A DNA stretch of 38,823 bases, from the NCBI GenBank assembly GCA_947627955.1, contig CANQXZ010000011.1, positions 1 to 38,823 on the forward strand, given 5' to 3'. Positions 30,871-38,823 of this stretch are shown in pieces. Every line of letters begins with the position of its first letter. The stretch's first letter is position 1. The notes under the pieces are model-generated. The model had not been told where the DNA came from and did no database searches. It saw nothing but the letters and a program-made list of their open reading frames with translations. The DNA comes from an uncultured Clostridia bacterium. GTDB taxonomy: Bacteria; Bacillota; Clostridia; Christensenellales; Borkfalkiaceae. A program made the translations under genes and the position numbers.

Positions 30871-31671
30871 ATGATATATTTTGTAGCTACGCCGATAGGC
30901 AATTTAAAGGACATAACTCTCCGCGCCCTCGAAGTGCTGAGGGGCGCTTCCGTCGTGTTCTGCGAGGACACGAGGCACTCCTTGAAGCTCCTCAACGCTT
31001 ACGGCATAAAAAAGCCCCTCATGTCCTGCCACAAGTTCAACGAAAAGGAGGCGGCTGAAAAGATAATCGCCGCCGCGCAAAAGGGGGACGTGGCGATAAT
31101 CTCGGACGCGGGCATGCCCGCCGTATCCGACCCCGGCAACGGCGTCTGCCGCGCGCTGAAAGAGGCGGGCGAGCAGTACACGGTGATACCGGGCGCAAAC
31201 GCCGCCCTCTCGGCTTTGGTGCTCTCGGCGTTCGACTCCTCGCGCTTTGCGTTCGCGGGCTTTCTGCCCGACAAGGGCGCCGCAAGGAAGCGCGCGCTGG
31301 AAGAGCTGAAAACTTACGCCTGCACCCTGATATTCCACGTCGCCCCGCAGGACATGGACAAGACGGTAAAGGAGCTCTTCGCCGCGTTCGGCGAGCGCCG
31401 CGCCTGCGCCGTCCGCGAGATCACGAAAATCCACGAGGAAGCCGCGCCCTTTCTCCTTTCCGAGGGGCTCAAGGGCGAAAAGCGGGGCGAATACGTGCTA
31501 ATCGTCGAGGGGTGCGGGGAAGTGAAAAACCCCTTGGCGGAACTCTCCGCGCGGGAGCACGTCTCGCGCCTCATGGCGGAGGGGCTGGACAAGAAGACTG
31601 CCGTCAAGCGCGCCGCAAAGGAGCGGGGAGAGGACAGGCAGTCCGTATACATGGAGACGCTGGATCTTTGA
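30871..31671 (+). CDS. rsmI: 16S rRNA (cytidine-1402-2'-O)-methyltransferase RsmI
   Basis: A 266-residue tetrapyrrole-methylase-fold enzyme. The hallmarks are FVATPIGNLKDITLRALEVL (4-23), FCEDTRHS, ISDAGMPAVSDPG and IPGANAALSALVLS. It methylates the 2'-OH of C1402 in the decoding centre. GGGGAG lies upstream of the ATG. Only 4 bp from the trmN6 stop, and 3 bp before the ABC exporter gene. Confidence 0.95.
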   Translation: MIYFVATPIGNLKDITLRALEVLRGASVVFCEDTRHSLKLLNAYGIKKPLMSCHKFNEKEAAEKIIAAAQKGDVAIISDAGMPAVSDPGNGVCRALKEAGEQYTVIPGANAALSALVLSAFDSSRFAFAGFLPDKGAARKRALEELKTYACTLIFHVAPQDMDKTVKELFAAFGERRACAVREITKIHEEAAPFLLSEGLKGEKRGEYVLIVEGCGEVKNPLAELSAREHVSRLMAEGLDKKTAVKRAAKERGEDRQSVYMETLDL

Positions 31672-31674
31672 GCT

Positions 31675-33477
31675 TTGGAAAGGAATAAGGGCTTTACAAA
31701 CGCGGGGCTTTTGGGATATTTTTTAAAGGGAAGTCTCGCCATATTCGTTCTGAGCGTCGCCTTCAACATAGCGGTGACGTTTTTGACTGCGCTCATTCCG
31801 CAGATAATCAGCTTCACGGTGGACAGCGTGATAGGCGACTCCCCCGCGGAGGGCGTATTTTTGCGCTTTACGGAGCTTTCGGGCGGCAGGGAATATCTGC
31901 GCGGGCATCTCTATATCGTCGCCGCGGCGGCGGCAGCGATAGCCCTTGTTGCGGCTGTGTGCAGGTATGCTTCCGCCCAGCTCAACAACTACGCGGGCGA
32001 AAAGATGATGCAGCGCATGCGCAATTGCCTCTTTTCGCGCATACAGCGCGTGCCCCTCTCCTTTTACGGCGGGCACCGCACGGGGGATATAATCCAGCGG
32101 TGCACCAACGACGCCCAGACCATTCTCACCTTCGTCTCGGGGCAGCTCGTGCCCCTCGTCCGCCTCGTGGGCACGATCGCGCTCTCCCTCGCCTTCATGT
32201 TCATGATGGATCCCGTCCTCGCGGCGATAGCGGCGGCTTTTTTGCCCGTAGTCGTGGGGTACTCGGTATTCTTCGACAGAAAGGCGGGCAAGAGTTTCAA
32301 AAAGTGCGACGAGGAGGAGGGCGTGCTCTCGGCGTACGCGCAGGAAAATCTGACGGGCGTGCGCATAGTGCGCGCTTTCGGCAGGGAGAAGTACGAGCGC
32401 GACAAGTTCGAAAGGCAGAACTCCTATTATACGGGGCTGTGGGTCAGGCTCGAGCGGTTCCTCGCGCTGTATTGGAATTCGAGCGCCTTTCTCACCGCCT
32501 TGCAGCTCATGACGATAGTCGTCGCGGGTACGGTGTTCTGCGTGCGCGGCACGCTGTCCGCGGGCGACTTTATCGCGTTTATCTCCTACAATACAATGCT
32601 TATCGCGCCCGTGCGCGGGCTGGGCAGGATAATCTCCAACTTAGCCAAGGCGCGGGTCTCCCTCGGGCGGCTCAACGCCATAATGAGCGCAGGGGAGGAG
32701 GACTACGGCGAAATGAAGCCCCTCTCGGGCGACATATCTTTGAGGGGCGTAAAGTTCGGCTACGGCGAAAAATACGTCCTCGACGGCATAGACCTCGACA
32801 TACCTCAGGGCTCCACGCTCGGCATAATCGGCGCGACGGGGAGCGGCAAGAGCACTCTCGCCGCGCTGCTCGCGGGGCTGTATCTGCCCTCCGAGGGGGA
32901 AATATGCGTGGGCGGAAAGCGTTACGGGGAATACTCCCTCGCCTCTCTGCGCGGGCACGTCGGGCTCGTCTTGCAGGAGGGATATATCTACTCCCGCACG
33001 GTGGGCGAAAACATAGCGGCGGCAAGCCCCGGCGCGGACGCGGAGGACGTGCGCCGCGTTTCCCGCATAGCCTGCCTCGACGGCAGCGTTTCGGGCTTTG
33101 AAAAGGGCTACGACACCGTGGTGGGCGAGCGGGGAGTCACCCTCTCGGGCGGACAGCGCCAGCGGCTCTGCATAGCCCGCGCCCTCTTGAGGAACACCCC
33201 CGTCACCATCTTCGACGATTCCCTTTCGGCGGTGGACTCCGCCACGGACGCGGACATAAGGGAAGCCCTCGCAAGGGAGAGGGGCGGCAGTACTTTCATA
33301 TTCATATCCCACAGGATAACCACGGTCATGGACGCGGATAAGATAATCGTCCTCGACGGCGGAAAGATAGCCGAGAGCGGCACGCACGCCGAACTTTTGG
33401 AGAGGGGCGGCTTATACAGCCGCATATATGCCGTGCAGGCGGGGCTCCCCGAAGAGGCGGAAGGGGGCGCGGAATGA
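31675..33477 (+). CDS. ABC exporter half-transporter A (degenerate catalytic site)
   Basis: A 600-residue permease-ATPase: six membrane helices (about 20-320), then the nucleotide-binding domain with Walker A GATGSGKS (386-393), signature LSGGQ (490-494) and Walker B TIFDDS (511-516). The catalytic Glu after Walker B is Asp (D515). With the next gene, whose signature is LSTGE, this gives one degenerate and one consensus ATP site, the arrangement of heterodimeric exporters such as TM287/288 or BmrCD. Substrates are often drugs, lipids or peptides; unknown here. Start is TTG, close behind rsmI. It overlaps the second half by 4 nt (ATGA). Confidence 0.93.
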   Translation: MERNKGFTNAGLLGYFLKGSLAIFVLSVAFNIAVTFLTALIPQIISFTVDSVIGDSPAEGVFLRFTELSGGREYLRGHLYIVAAAAAAIALVAAVCRYASAQLNNYAGEKMMQRMRNCLFSRIQRVPLSFYGGHRTGDIIQRCTNDAQTILTFVSGQLVPLVRLVGTIALSLAFMFMMDPVLAAIAAAFLPVVVGYSVFFDRKAGKSFKKCDEEEGVLSAYAQENLTGVRIVRAFGREKYERDKFERQNSYYTGLWVRLERFLALYWNSSAFLTALQLMTIVVAGTVFCVRGTLSAGDFIAFISYNTMLIAPVRGLGRIISNLAKARVSLGRLNAIMSAGEEDYGEMKPLSGDISLRGVKFGYGEKYVLDGIDLDIPQGSTLGIIGATGSGKSTLAALLAGLYLPSEGEICVGGKRYGEYSLASLRGHVGLVLQEGYIYSRTVGENIAAASPGADAEDVRRVSRIACLDGSVSGFEKGYDTVVGERGVTLSGGQRQRLCIARALLRNTPVTIFDDSLSAVDSATDADIREALARERGGSTFIFISHRITTVMDADKIIVLDGGKIAESGTHAELLERGGLYSRIYAVQAGLPEEAEGGAE

Positions 33478-35279
33478 ACGGACGGGACAAAAAACTGAAA
33501 TTTTTCGGGTTCAACCGCCTCGCGCCCTATTTAAGGAGATATGGCGGGACGTATTCCCTCATGATCTTTTCGCAGCTCGCCGTGGGCGTGCTCGGCATAA
33601 TCATCCCGCTCTTCCAGAAGTATGCGATAGATAACTTCATTGCGCCCTCTTCTCTGGAGGGGTTTGCGCCCTTTATAGCGGTATACGCCCTGTTTCTGGC
33701 GGCGTTCATGGTGCTGGGCTATCTCGCCGATTTCAGCGCATGCAAGATAGAGATGTTTGTCCTCCGCGACCTGCGCATGGCGGGCTTCAACAAGTTGCAG
33801 ACCCTCTCGGTCTCCTATTTCAACCGCAACAGCGTGGGATATATCCATTCCCGCCTCATGAGCGACGCCTCCAATATCTCCATGGCGGCGGCGTGGGATA
33901 TCGAGAGCGGGGTGTGGAGCATAGCGTATATAGCGGGCGCGCTCATAGTTATGTTCACGCTTAACCCCCTGCTCGCACTGTGCGTGGCTGCCGTAACGCC
34001 CGTCGCCGCGGCGGTTTCGGCGTATTTCAAGAAGAAACTCGCCGTCTGGCAGAAGAGGGTGCGCGAGTGCAATTCCCAGCTCACTTCGGATATCAACGAG
34101 GGAGTGTCGGGCGTAGCCACGGGCAAGACGCTCGCCCTCGAAGACAGGTTGGGCGGGGAATTTTCCGCCCACGCGGCGGAGATGAAAAGGGCTTCCGTGC
34201 GGCACGGGCACTACCGTTCCCTCTTCGCCGCCGTGATAGCCTTTCTCGCCTCGGTATCCCTTTCGGTCGTCCTTTGGTACGGCGGGGCGATAACCGTGGA
34301 CGGCGTGATATTCATAGGCACGCTCTCGGTGTTCATGACCTACGCGCAGGCGCTGTGCGAACAGGTCCAATCCCTCGTGGAGGTGTTTTCCGACCTCGTT
34401 TCCGTCAAGGTGAACACGGAGAGGTTCGTGGGGCTGATGGACGAGGAGAGCGAAGTGGAGGACAGCCCCGCCGTCGTGGAAAAGTACGGCGACAGGTTCT
34501 CCGAAAAGCGGGAAAATTGGGAAAAACTCGTCGGACGTATAGAGTTTAAGGACGTCACTTTCCGCTATCCCGACGGCGGAGAAAACGTGCTCGAACACTT
34601 CGACCTCGTGGTGCCCGCGGGCGAAAACGTGGCGATCGTCGGGGAGACGGGCGCGGGCAAATCCACGATAGTCAACCTTGTCTGCCGCTTTTTCGAGCCG
34701 ACGGAGGGGGAGATACTCATAGACGGGCGTCCCGCAAGGGAGCGTTCGGTGCAGTGGCTCCACTCCAACATAGGCTATGTGTTGCAGACACCCCATCTCT
34801 TCTCGGGCACCCTGCGCGAAAATCTGCTGTACGGCAATCCCGCGGCTACCGAAGAGGAGATATTCGCCGCGCTGGACTGCGTGCACGCGCGCGGGCTTGC
34901 AGAGAGGCTCGGCGGGCTCGACGCGCGCGTGGGCGAGGGCGGCAACACCCTTTCCACGGGCGAAAAGCAGCTCGTGTCGTTCGCCCGCGCCATACTTGCC
35001 GACCCCGCGGTGTTCATTCTCGACGAGGCGACGTCCTCGATAGACGCCCTCACCGAGTGCGCCGTGCAGGACGCCGTTTTAAAGCTCATGAAGGGCAGGA
35101 CGAGCTTTGTCATAGCGCACAGGCTGTCCACGATACGCAGCGCGGACATAATTTTAGTGGTGTCGGACGGGAAGATAGTCGAGCGCGGCACGCATAGTGA
35201 ACTCATGCGGCAGCGGGGCGAATACTACAAGCTGTACATAAGGCAGTTCAAAGTGGAACAGACCGAAAAATCTTTGTAA
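33474..35279 (+). CDS. ABC exporter half-transporter B (consensus catalytic site)
   Basis: A 601-residue permease-ATPase partner of the preceding gene. Six membrane helices (about 25-310) are followed by Walker A GETGAGKS (390-397), a non-canonical signature LSTGE (493-497), and Walker B FILDEA with catalytic E518. Its Walker B Glu pairs with the canonical LSGGQ of half A to form the active site, while its own LSTGE faces the degenerate site. A linker insert with charged residues lies near 325-352. Overlap with half A supports stoichiometric synthesis. Substrate unknown. Confidence 0.93.
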   Translation: MNGRDKKLKFFGFNRLAPYLRRYGGTYSLMIFSQLAVGVLGIIIPLFQKYAIDNFIAPSSLEGFAPFIAVYALFLAAFMVLGYLADFSACKIEMFVLRDLRMAGFNKLQTLSVSYFNRNSVGYIHSRLMSDASNISMAAAWDIESGVWSIAYIAGALIVMFTLNPLLALCVAAVTPVAAAVSAYFKKKLAVWQKRVRECNSQLTSDINEGVSGVATGKTLALEDRLGGEFSAHAAEMKRASVRHGHYRSLFAAVIAFLASVSLSVVLWYGGAITVDGVIFIGTLSVFMTYAQALCEQVQSLVEVFSDLVSVKVNTERFVGLMDEESEVEDSPAVVEKYGDRFSEKRENWEKLVGRIEFKDVTFRYPDGGENVLEHFDLVVPAGENVAIVGETGAGKSTIVNLVCRFFEPTEGEILIDGRPARERSVQWLHSNIGYVLQTPHLFSGTLRENLLYGNPAATEEEIFAALDCVHARGLAERLGGLDARVGEGGNTLSTGEKQLVSFARAILADPAVFILDEATSSIDALTECAVQDAVLKLMKGRTSFVIAHRLSTIRSADIILVVSDGKIVERGTHSELMRQRGEYYKLYIRQFKVEQTEKSL

Positions 35280-35292
35280 AAGGTGGATATAT

Positions 35293-36354
35293 ATGGAGTT
35301 TTCTGAGCTTATCAGGGCGCTTTCGGAAGCGCGCGGGGCAAGCGGTTTCGAGGACGAAGCCGTAGCCGCGGCAAAGGAGTACTGCGCGGGGTTCTGCCGC
35401 GCGGAAGAGGACAGCATGCGCAACCTCTACCTCTATCCCGCATACAATAAGGGCGGACGCCCGCTCGTCATGCTCGACGCGCATTCGGACGAGGTGGGAT
35501 TCATGGTGCAGGCGATAAAGCCGGACGGCACGCTGCGCTTTGTGCCGATAGGCGGCTGGAACGAAAAGGCGCTGCCGTCGTCCGCCGTTCAGGTGTATAC
35601 GGAAAAGGGCTATATAGGGGGCGTTATCTCGGCTATCCCTCCCCATTTCCTCACGGCTGAACAGCGTTCGGCGCCCGTGACGTACGAGAGCCTTGCGATA
35701 GACGTGGGCGCCTCCTCCGCGGAAGAGGCAATATCCTACGGCGTGCGAGTCGGCGCGCCCGTGGTGCCCTCCACGCCGTTCAGGCGGGACGCGGAGCACG
35801 GCATAATTCACGGCAAGGCGTTTGACGACCGTTTGGGAGTCGCGGCGGTGTGCGAAACGCTCAAAAGATTGCAGGGCGCGCGCCTCGACGTGGATCTGGT
35901 GGGGGTCATCTCCTCGCAGGAAGAGGTGGGCGAGCGGGGCATAACCGCAGTAATGGGCAACATAAAGCCCGCCGCAGCCATCTGCTTCGAGGGCTGCCCC
36001 GCAGACGATACGTTCACGCCGCAGTACATGGTGCAGGATAGGCTCCACGGCGGCGTTATGCTCAGGCATATGGACAGGACGGTCATCTGCACTCCCCGCT
36101 TTGTGAAGTTCGCGGAAGACGAAGCCGGAAGGGCGGGCGTGAAGGTACAGATGGCGGTGCGCTCTGGCGGCGGCAACAACGGCGCCTATATAATCTCCGC
36201 AAACGGCGGCACCCCCACGATAGTCGCGGGAGTGCCTGTGAGATATATCCACACCTTCAACTGCGTAGCCGCCATGGACGACGTGGAGGCGAACGTGGAC
36301 TTTGGCGTGGCGCTCTGCAAGGCGTTGAACGGCAATGTCATCGGCGGATTTTAA
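35293..36354 (+). CDS. M42-family metallopeptidase (glutamyl/deblocking aminopeptidase type)
   Basis: A 353-residue di-metal aminopeptidase. The ligand and catalytic positions are visible: H64 and D66 in LDAHSDEVGF, the bridging Asp in KAFDDRLG (175-182), the base and ligand pair E210/E211 in SSQEEVGERG, an Asp in EGCPADD, and H320 in RYIHTFN. M42 enzymes form dodecameric tetrahedral particles that trim peptides; some were misnamed endoglucanase M. AAGGTGG lies upstream of the ATG. Last gene of the plus-strand block, closed by a strong terminator. Confidence 0.93.
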   Translation: MEFSELIRALSEARGASGFEDEAVAAAKEYCAGFCRAEEDSMRNLYLYPAYNKGGRPLVMLDAHSDEVGFMVQAIKPDGTLRFVPIGGWNEKALPSSAVQVYTEKGYIGGVISAIPPHFLTAEQRSAPVTYESLAIDVGASSAEEAISYGVRVGAPVVPSTPFRRDAEHGIIHGKAFDDRLGVAAVCETLKRLQGARLDVDLVGVISSQEEVGERGITAVMGNIKPAAAICFEGCPADDTFTPQYMVQDRLHGGVMLRHMDRTVICTPRFVKFAEDEAGRAGVKVQMAVRSGGGNNGAYIISANGGTPTIVAGVPVRYIHTFNCVAAMDDVEANVDFGVALCKALNGNVIGGF

Positions 36355-36364
36355 CGCGTAGCTT

Positions 36365-36408
36365 AAAAAAAGGCGGCGCGCCCTTTTAACGGGCGCGCCG
36401 CCTTTTTT
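36365..36408. terminator. Strong bidirectional terminator
   Basis: Seven A, a 12-bp stem GGCGGCGCGCCC/GGGCGCGCCGCC (36372-36383, 36391-36402) and six T. It terminates both the M42 gene (plus) and the YwaF-like gene (minus). Confidence 0.92.
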
Positions 36409-36427
36409 GTTCGGTTATATGTAAAAG

Positions 36428-37255
36428 TTATTCCCGTTTTTTGCCGCGCGCGGCTTTTATGTCGGCGCGGAAGCGCTTCAAGTCGCACAGCGTGCAGACC
36501 GCGAACGAGACGGCGAGCAGGGGGATAAAGAGGGGCAGCGTGTGCCACAGCACGGGCACGTACGGCTTTCCGTTGCCGCCGAGAAAATCGGGGCTGATGG
36601 CTTCGAGCAGGCGGGTGACGCCGCCCAGACCCGACGGGGAAGCGGGTCCCATTATCCACAGGGGATTTAAGGCGCAGAGTGCGGCGTACAGATCGTCCGC
36701 GCCGCTTTTCAGCCCCGCGGAGATGCAGATCACGTCGTTGAGCAATATCGCGCACAGCGAGGCAATGAACAGGAAGGGGATCTTCCAGAAATTTTTATAG
36801 GATATCCTGTGCACGCCCAAAAGCAGGGGAAGTATGGAAGTGGCGAGCATCAGAGCGTGGCAGACATAGAAGCGCAGAGCCTCCCATTGGAAGATGTTCT
36901 TTCCGTTGAACCAATAGGGCACCGCGAGCGCCGCCAGAGAGCCCACCGTGCCCGCGAGGCAGACGAAATCCCTCAGCGCGCCGCCCTTTAATAGGAAGGC
37001 TATGGGGGTTACGAGGATAATGAGCGCGCAGAAGTTGTACGCGGTGTTGGACAGCCCGAAGCCCGTGCCGTGCAGATGGGGATAGACGAGCGATTTTAAC
37101 AAGTGCTGGGCTACGTTCAGCAGCATGACGGCAAACAGCGTCCACTTCTTAACTCTTTGGGGGGCTTTCCACAGCGCAAAAAAGAGAGCCGCGGAGACCA
37201 TAAGGCTCCCTCCCAGACAGAGAAAATATGCGCCGTTGAAAAATTTCAGGGTCAT
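36428..37255 (-). CDS. YwaF-like integral membrane protein
   Basis: A 275-residue protein with about seven hydrophobic helices and short loops, ending in a basic cytoplasmic tail (RADIKAARGKKRE). The pattern HLLKSLVYPHLHGTGFGLSN, YNFCALIILVTPIAFLL and RFYVCHALMLATSILPLLLG resembles the YwaF/TMEM164 family, recently tied to lipid acyl transfer in eukaryotes; activity in bacteria is unknown. ATG at 37255 has GGAG upstream and gives an N-terminus that leads into the first helix; a longer frame to 37312 begins with TTG over the mnmA stop. It is downstream of mnmA, probably co-transcribed. Confidence 0.72.
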   Translation of the reverse strand: MTLKFFNGAYFLCLGGSLMVSAALFFALWKAPQRVKKWTLFAVMLLNVAQHLLKSLVYPHLHGTGFGLSNTAYNFCALIILVTPIAFLLKGGALRDFVCLAGTVGSLAALAVPYWFNGKNIFQWEALRFYVCHALMLATSILPLLLGVHRISYKNFWKIPFLFIASLCAILLNDVICISAGLKSGADDLYAALCALNPLWIMGPASPSGLGGVTRLLEAISPDFLGGNGKPYVPVLWHTLPLFIPLLAVSFAVCTLCDLKRFRADIKAARGKKRE

Positions 37256-37308
37256 TTTTTTAAGCTCCGTTTCGTTCTTTTGCAATATGCCGTAAGCGCG
37301 GGTTTGCT

Positions 37309-38385
37309 TCAATATATGACTTCGGTTATCACGCCGCCGCCGAGGCAGGAAGTTTCGTCGTAGAACACGGCGTATTGTCCCTCGGTCACCGCCCTTTGCG
37401 GCGCGGCAAACTCCACGAGCGCGCCGCCGCCGTCAAGGGTCACCGCCGCTTCCTGTTCGGGCTGGCGGTAGCGGAATTTAGCCCCGCATTTTTGCGTTCG
37501 TTCGGGGATATATCCTATCCAATTCAGTCCCGTCACCCTGCATGCGCGGGAGTAAAGGGGACTTTCATCCCCGTGCGAGACGTACAGTATGTTTTCTTTC
37601 AGGTCCTTTTTCACCACGAACCATCTGCCCTCTTCGCCGTGCCTGCCGCCGAGGTCGAGCCCCTTGCGCTGACCTATGGTGTAGTACATGAGTCCGATGT
37701 GCTCGCCCACCGTTTCGCCGTTTAAGGATACTATCTTCCCGGGGCGGGCGGGCAGATACGTGCGCAGAAAATTGCGGAAATTCCGCTCGCCTATAAAGCA
37801 TATGCCCGTGGAATCCTTCTTACGGGCGGTGGAAAAGCCCTGCCGATCCGCTATCGCGCGCACCTCGCCCTTGGTGAGAGAGCCGAGGGGGAACAGCACG
37901 TTTTCAAGCTGTTCTTCCCGCACCTGGTTCAAAAAATAGGTCTGGTCCTTGTCCTTGTCGCGCGCCTTTAAAAGGCGGGGCTTGCCCTCTTTGGAGCCGA
38001 TGCCGCAGTAGTGCCCCGTAGCTATGAAGTCGGCGCCCATGCCCGCCGCGTATTCGCGGAAAGGTCCGAATTTTATCTCGCGGTTGCACAGCACGTCGGG
38101 GTTCGGTGTCCTGCCCGCCGCGTATTCGGAGAGGAAGTATGAAAACACCCGCTCCCTGTATTCCCGCGCGAAGTTCACGCTGTAATAGGGAATGCCGAGG
38201 GCGGAGCACACGCGCGCCACGTCCGCATAATCCGCTTCCGCGGAGCATGCGCCCGAGGGGTCGTTCTCCTCCCAATTCATCATGAAAAGACCTATAACGT
38301 CATATCCCTGCTCTTTCAGAAGATATGCGGCGACGGAGGAATCCACCCCGCCGCTCATTCCCACTACAACGGTTTTTCCGCCCAT
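37309..38385 (-). CDS. mnmA: tRNA-specific 2-thiouridylase MnmA
   Basis: A 358-residue tRNA U34 2-thiolase. The PP-loop is SGGVDSS (11-17). The catalytic Cys pair is C100 in NPDVLCNREIKF and C196 in DSTGICFIGE. The C-terminal beta-barrel domain ends GGGVITEVIY. It adds sulfur to the wobble uridine of Lys, Glu and Gln tRNAs using a persulfide donor. ATG at 38385 follows AGAAGGAG; a longer frame to 38433 would cover the promoter. Its promoter shares a -35 box with the divergent DUF4250 gene. Confidence 0.96.
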   Translation of the reverse strand: MGGKTVVVGMSGGVDSSVAAYLLKEQGYDVIGLFMMNWEENDPSGACSAEADYADVARVCSALGIPYYSVNFAREYRERVFSYFLSEYAAGRTPNPDVLCNREIKFGPFREYAAGMGADFIATGHYCGIGSKEGKPRLLKARDKDKDQTYFLNQVREEQLENVLFPLGSLTKGEVRAIADRQGFSTARKKDSTGICFIGERNFRNFLRTYLPARPGKIVSLNGETVGEHIGLMYYTIGQRKGLDLGGRHGEEGRWFVVKKDLKENILYVSHGDESPLYSRACRVTGLNWIGYIPERTQKCGAKFRYRQPEQEAAVTLDGGGALVEFAAPQRAVTEGQYAVFYDETSCLGGGVITEVIY

Positions 38386-38404
38386 AAAATCTCCTTCTGC
38401 AAAC

Positions 38405-38433
38405 ATTATAACATATCCCCAATACGTTTGCAA
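38405..38433 (-). promoter_or_regulatory. mnmA: Promoter of mnmA
   Basis: On the minus strand TTGCAA (38428-38433), 17 bp, TATAAT (38405-38410). The -35 box is a palindrome also used on the plus strand. Confidence 0.8.
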
Positions 38434-38455
38434 TTATTTTAAAATGTGCTATAAT
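38428..38455 (+). promoter_or_regulatory. Promoter of the DUF4250 gene, predicted leaderless
   Basis: TTGCAA (38428-38433), 16 bp, TATAAT (38450-38455), then TGTTAT and the ATG. No ribosome site fits between. Confidence 0.8.
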
Positions 38456-38461
38456 TGTTAT

Positions 38462-38650
38462 ATGGAACTGCCTTCGGACGATTTTATACTACTCTCCGCA
38501 GTGAACACCGCTCTCCGCGACAGATATTCCTCTTTTTCGGAGTTCTGCGAGGAAGAGGAGGTTGACGGCGCGGAGATAGAGCGCAGGCTCGCCGCCGCGG
38601 GATATACATATTGCCCGCGCGAAAACGCCTTTAAGCCGCACGCCGCCTGA
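38462..38650 (+). CDS. DUF4250 small protein
   Basis: A 62-residue protein: MELPSDDFILLSAVNTALRD, then YSSFSEFCEE and AAAGYTYCPRENAF. This agrees with the DUF4250 pattern (LP-x-D, LLS-x-VN-x-LRD, a helical middle, then a Y-x-Y ending). Function unknown; probably a small helical DNA- or protein-binding module. The -10 box ends 6 nt before the ATG, so it should be made from a leaderless mRNA. It is followed after 7 bp by a tRNA gene and may be co-transcribed with it. Confidence 0.82.
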   Translation: MELPSDDFILLSAVNTALRDRYSSFSEFCEEEEVDGAEIERRLAAAGYTYCPRENAFKPHAA

Positions 38651-38657
38651 AACGCAT

Positions 38658-38733
38658 GTGCCCGTGGTGGAATTGGATACCATTAGAGCCTCCGACGCTC
38701 CCGGTCCGGGTTCGAGCCCCGGCGGGCACACCA
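38658..38733 (+). tRNA. tRNA-Arg (anticodon CCG)
   Basis: A 76-nt cloverleaf with acceptor arms GTGCCCG/CGGGCAC, D-arm GTGG/CCAT, anticodon loop CTCCGAC (anticodon CCG, reading CGG), T-arm CCGGG TTCGAGC CCCGG, and an encoded CCA end. The top pair of the anticodon stem looks like an A-C mismatch. It is followed at once by a terminator. Confidence 0.9.
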
Positions 38734-38761
38734 AAAAGACAGACGTTTGTCTGTCTTTTTT
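38733..38761 (+). terminator. Terminator after tRNA-Arg
   Basis: AAAAAGACAGAC and GTCTGTCTTTTT form a 12-bp hairpin with loop GTTT, ending in six T. Bases 38762-38823 beyond it hold nothing I can identify. Confidence 0.88.
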
Positions 38762-38823
38762 ACGTCGGGGCGAGAACAGGTGCGTGCGAGCGAAGCGACG
38801 CTCTGCCGAGGGTTCCCTTTGGG

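Noticed and set aside
33531..34886. A 451-codon minus-strand frame in the ABC gene
   Set aside because: It is antisense to a well-supported transporter, with His/Val/Arg-rich shadow composition.

Overview
This window is a continuous piece of bacterial chromosome, rich in G+C and densely coded. It most likely comes from an anaerobic Clostridia-type Bacillota. I infer this from the sporulation-linked genes (a yyaC homologue and ricT), a GTP-dependent PEP carboxykinase, DUF4250, YpsA/SLOG and YwaF-like proteins, a small 2[4Fe-4S] ferredoxin, clostridial-type YidC/Jag, and strong sigma-A promoters with TATAAT boxes. A Christensenellales-like lineage would fit, but the sequence alone cannot settle that. 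I see no phage, CRISPR array or defence island.

Layout. Bases 1-8750 are mostly minus strand: a fused CobW-like GTPase and a His-rich CobW metallochaperone, a membrane-anchored DUF2188 protein, FmdB zinc ribbon and CorA, and an M1-type lipoprotein peptidase. One plus-strand nitrilase-like gene follows, then parB, parA and ftsH (to 10896). Bases 10897-11627 hold no gene. They carry a cluster of same-orientation DnaA boxes and two parS-like sites, and are the best candidate for oriC. Gene orientation switches around here. Next come yyaC (+), ypsA and rsmG (minus), then dnaN, rpmH, rnpA, yidD, yidC and jag (+). dnaA, which normally sits beside oriC and dnaN, is not in the window.

Bases 18000-24000 hold accessory or poorly known genes: a 178-residue protein with two barrel-like repeats, pckG on the opposite strand, a 304-residue conserved-looking hypothetical, two small minus-strand ORFs, and an Lrp regulator with an aminotransferase. 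From 24000 to 36350 there is a long plus-strand block: greA, lysS, an Orn/Lys/Arg decarboxylase, tmk, holB, ricT, ferredoxin, trmN6, rsmI, a heterodimeric ABC exporter pair and an M42 peptidase. The core of this resembles the Bacillus yaaO-tmk-holB-yaaT-yabB-yabC block. The right end has a YwaF-like membrane protein and mnmA (minus), then a DUF4250 gene and tRNA-Arg(CCG) (plus).

The most noteworthy signals are regulatory. There is an origin with parS but no dnaA; four genes whose promoter -10 box lies 6-7 nt from the start codon, which predicts leaderless mRNAs; a divergent promoter pair that shares one palindromic -35 box; and a terminator-like hairpin between the greA promoter and greA.
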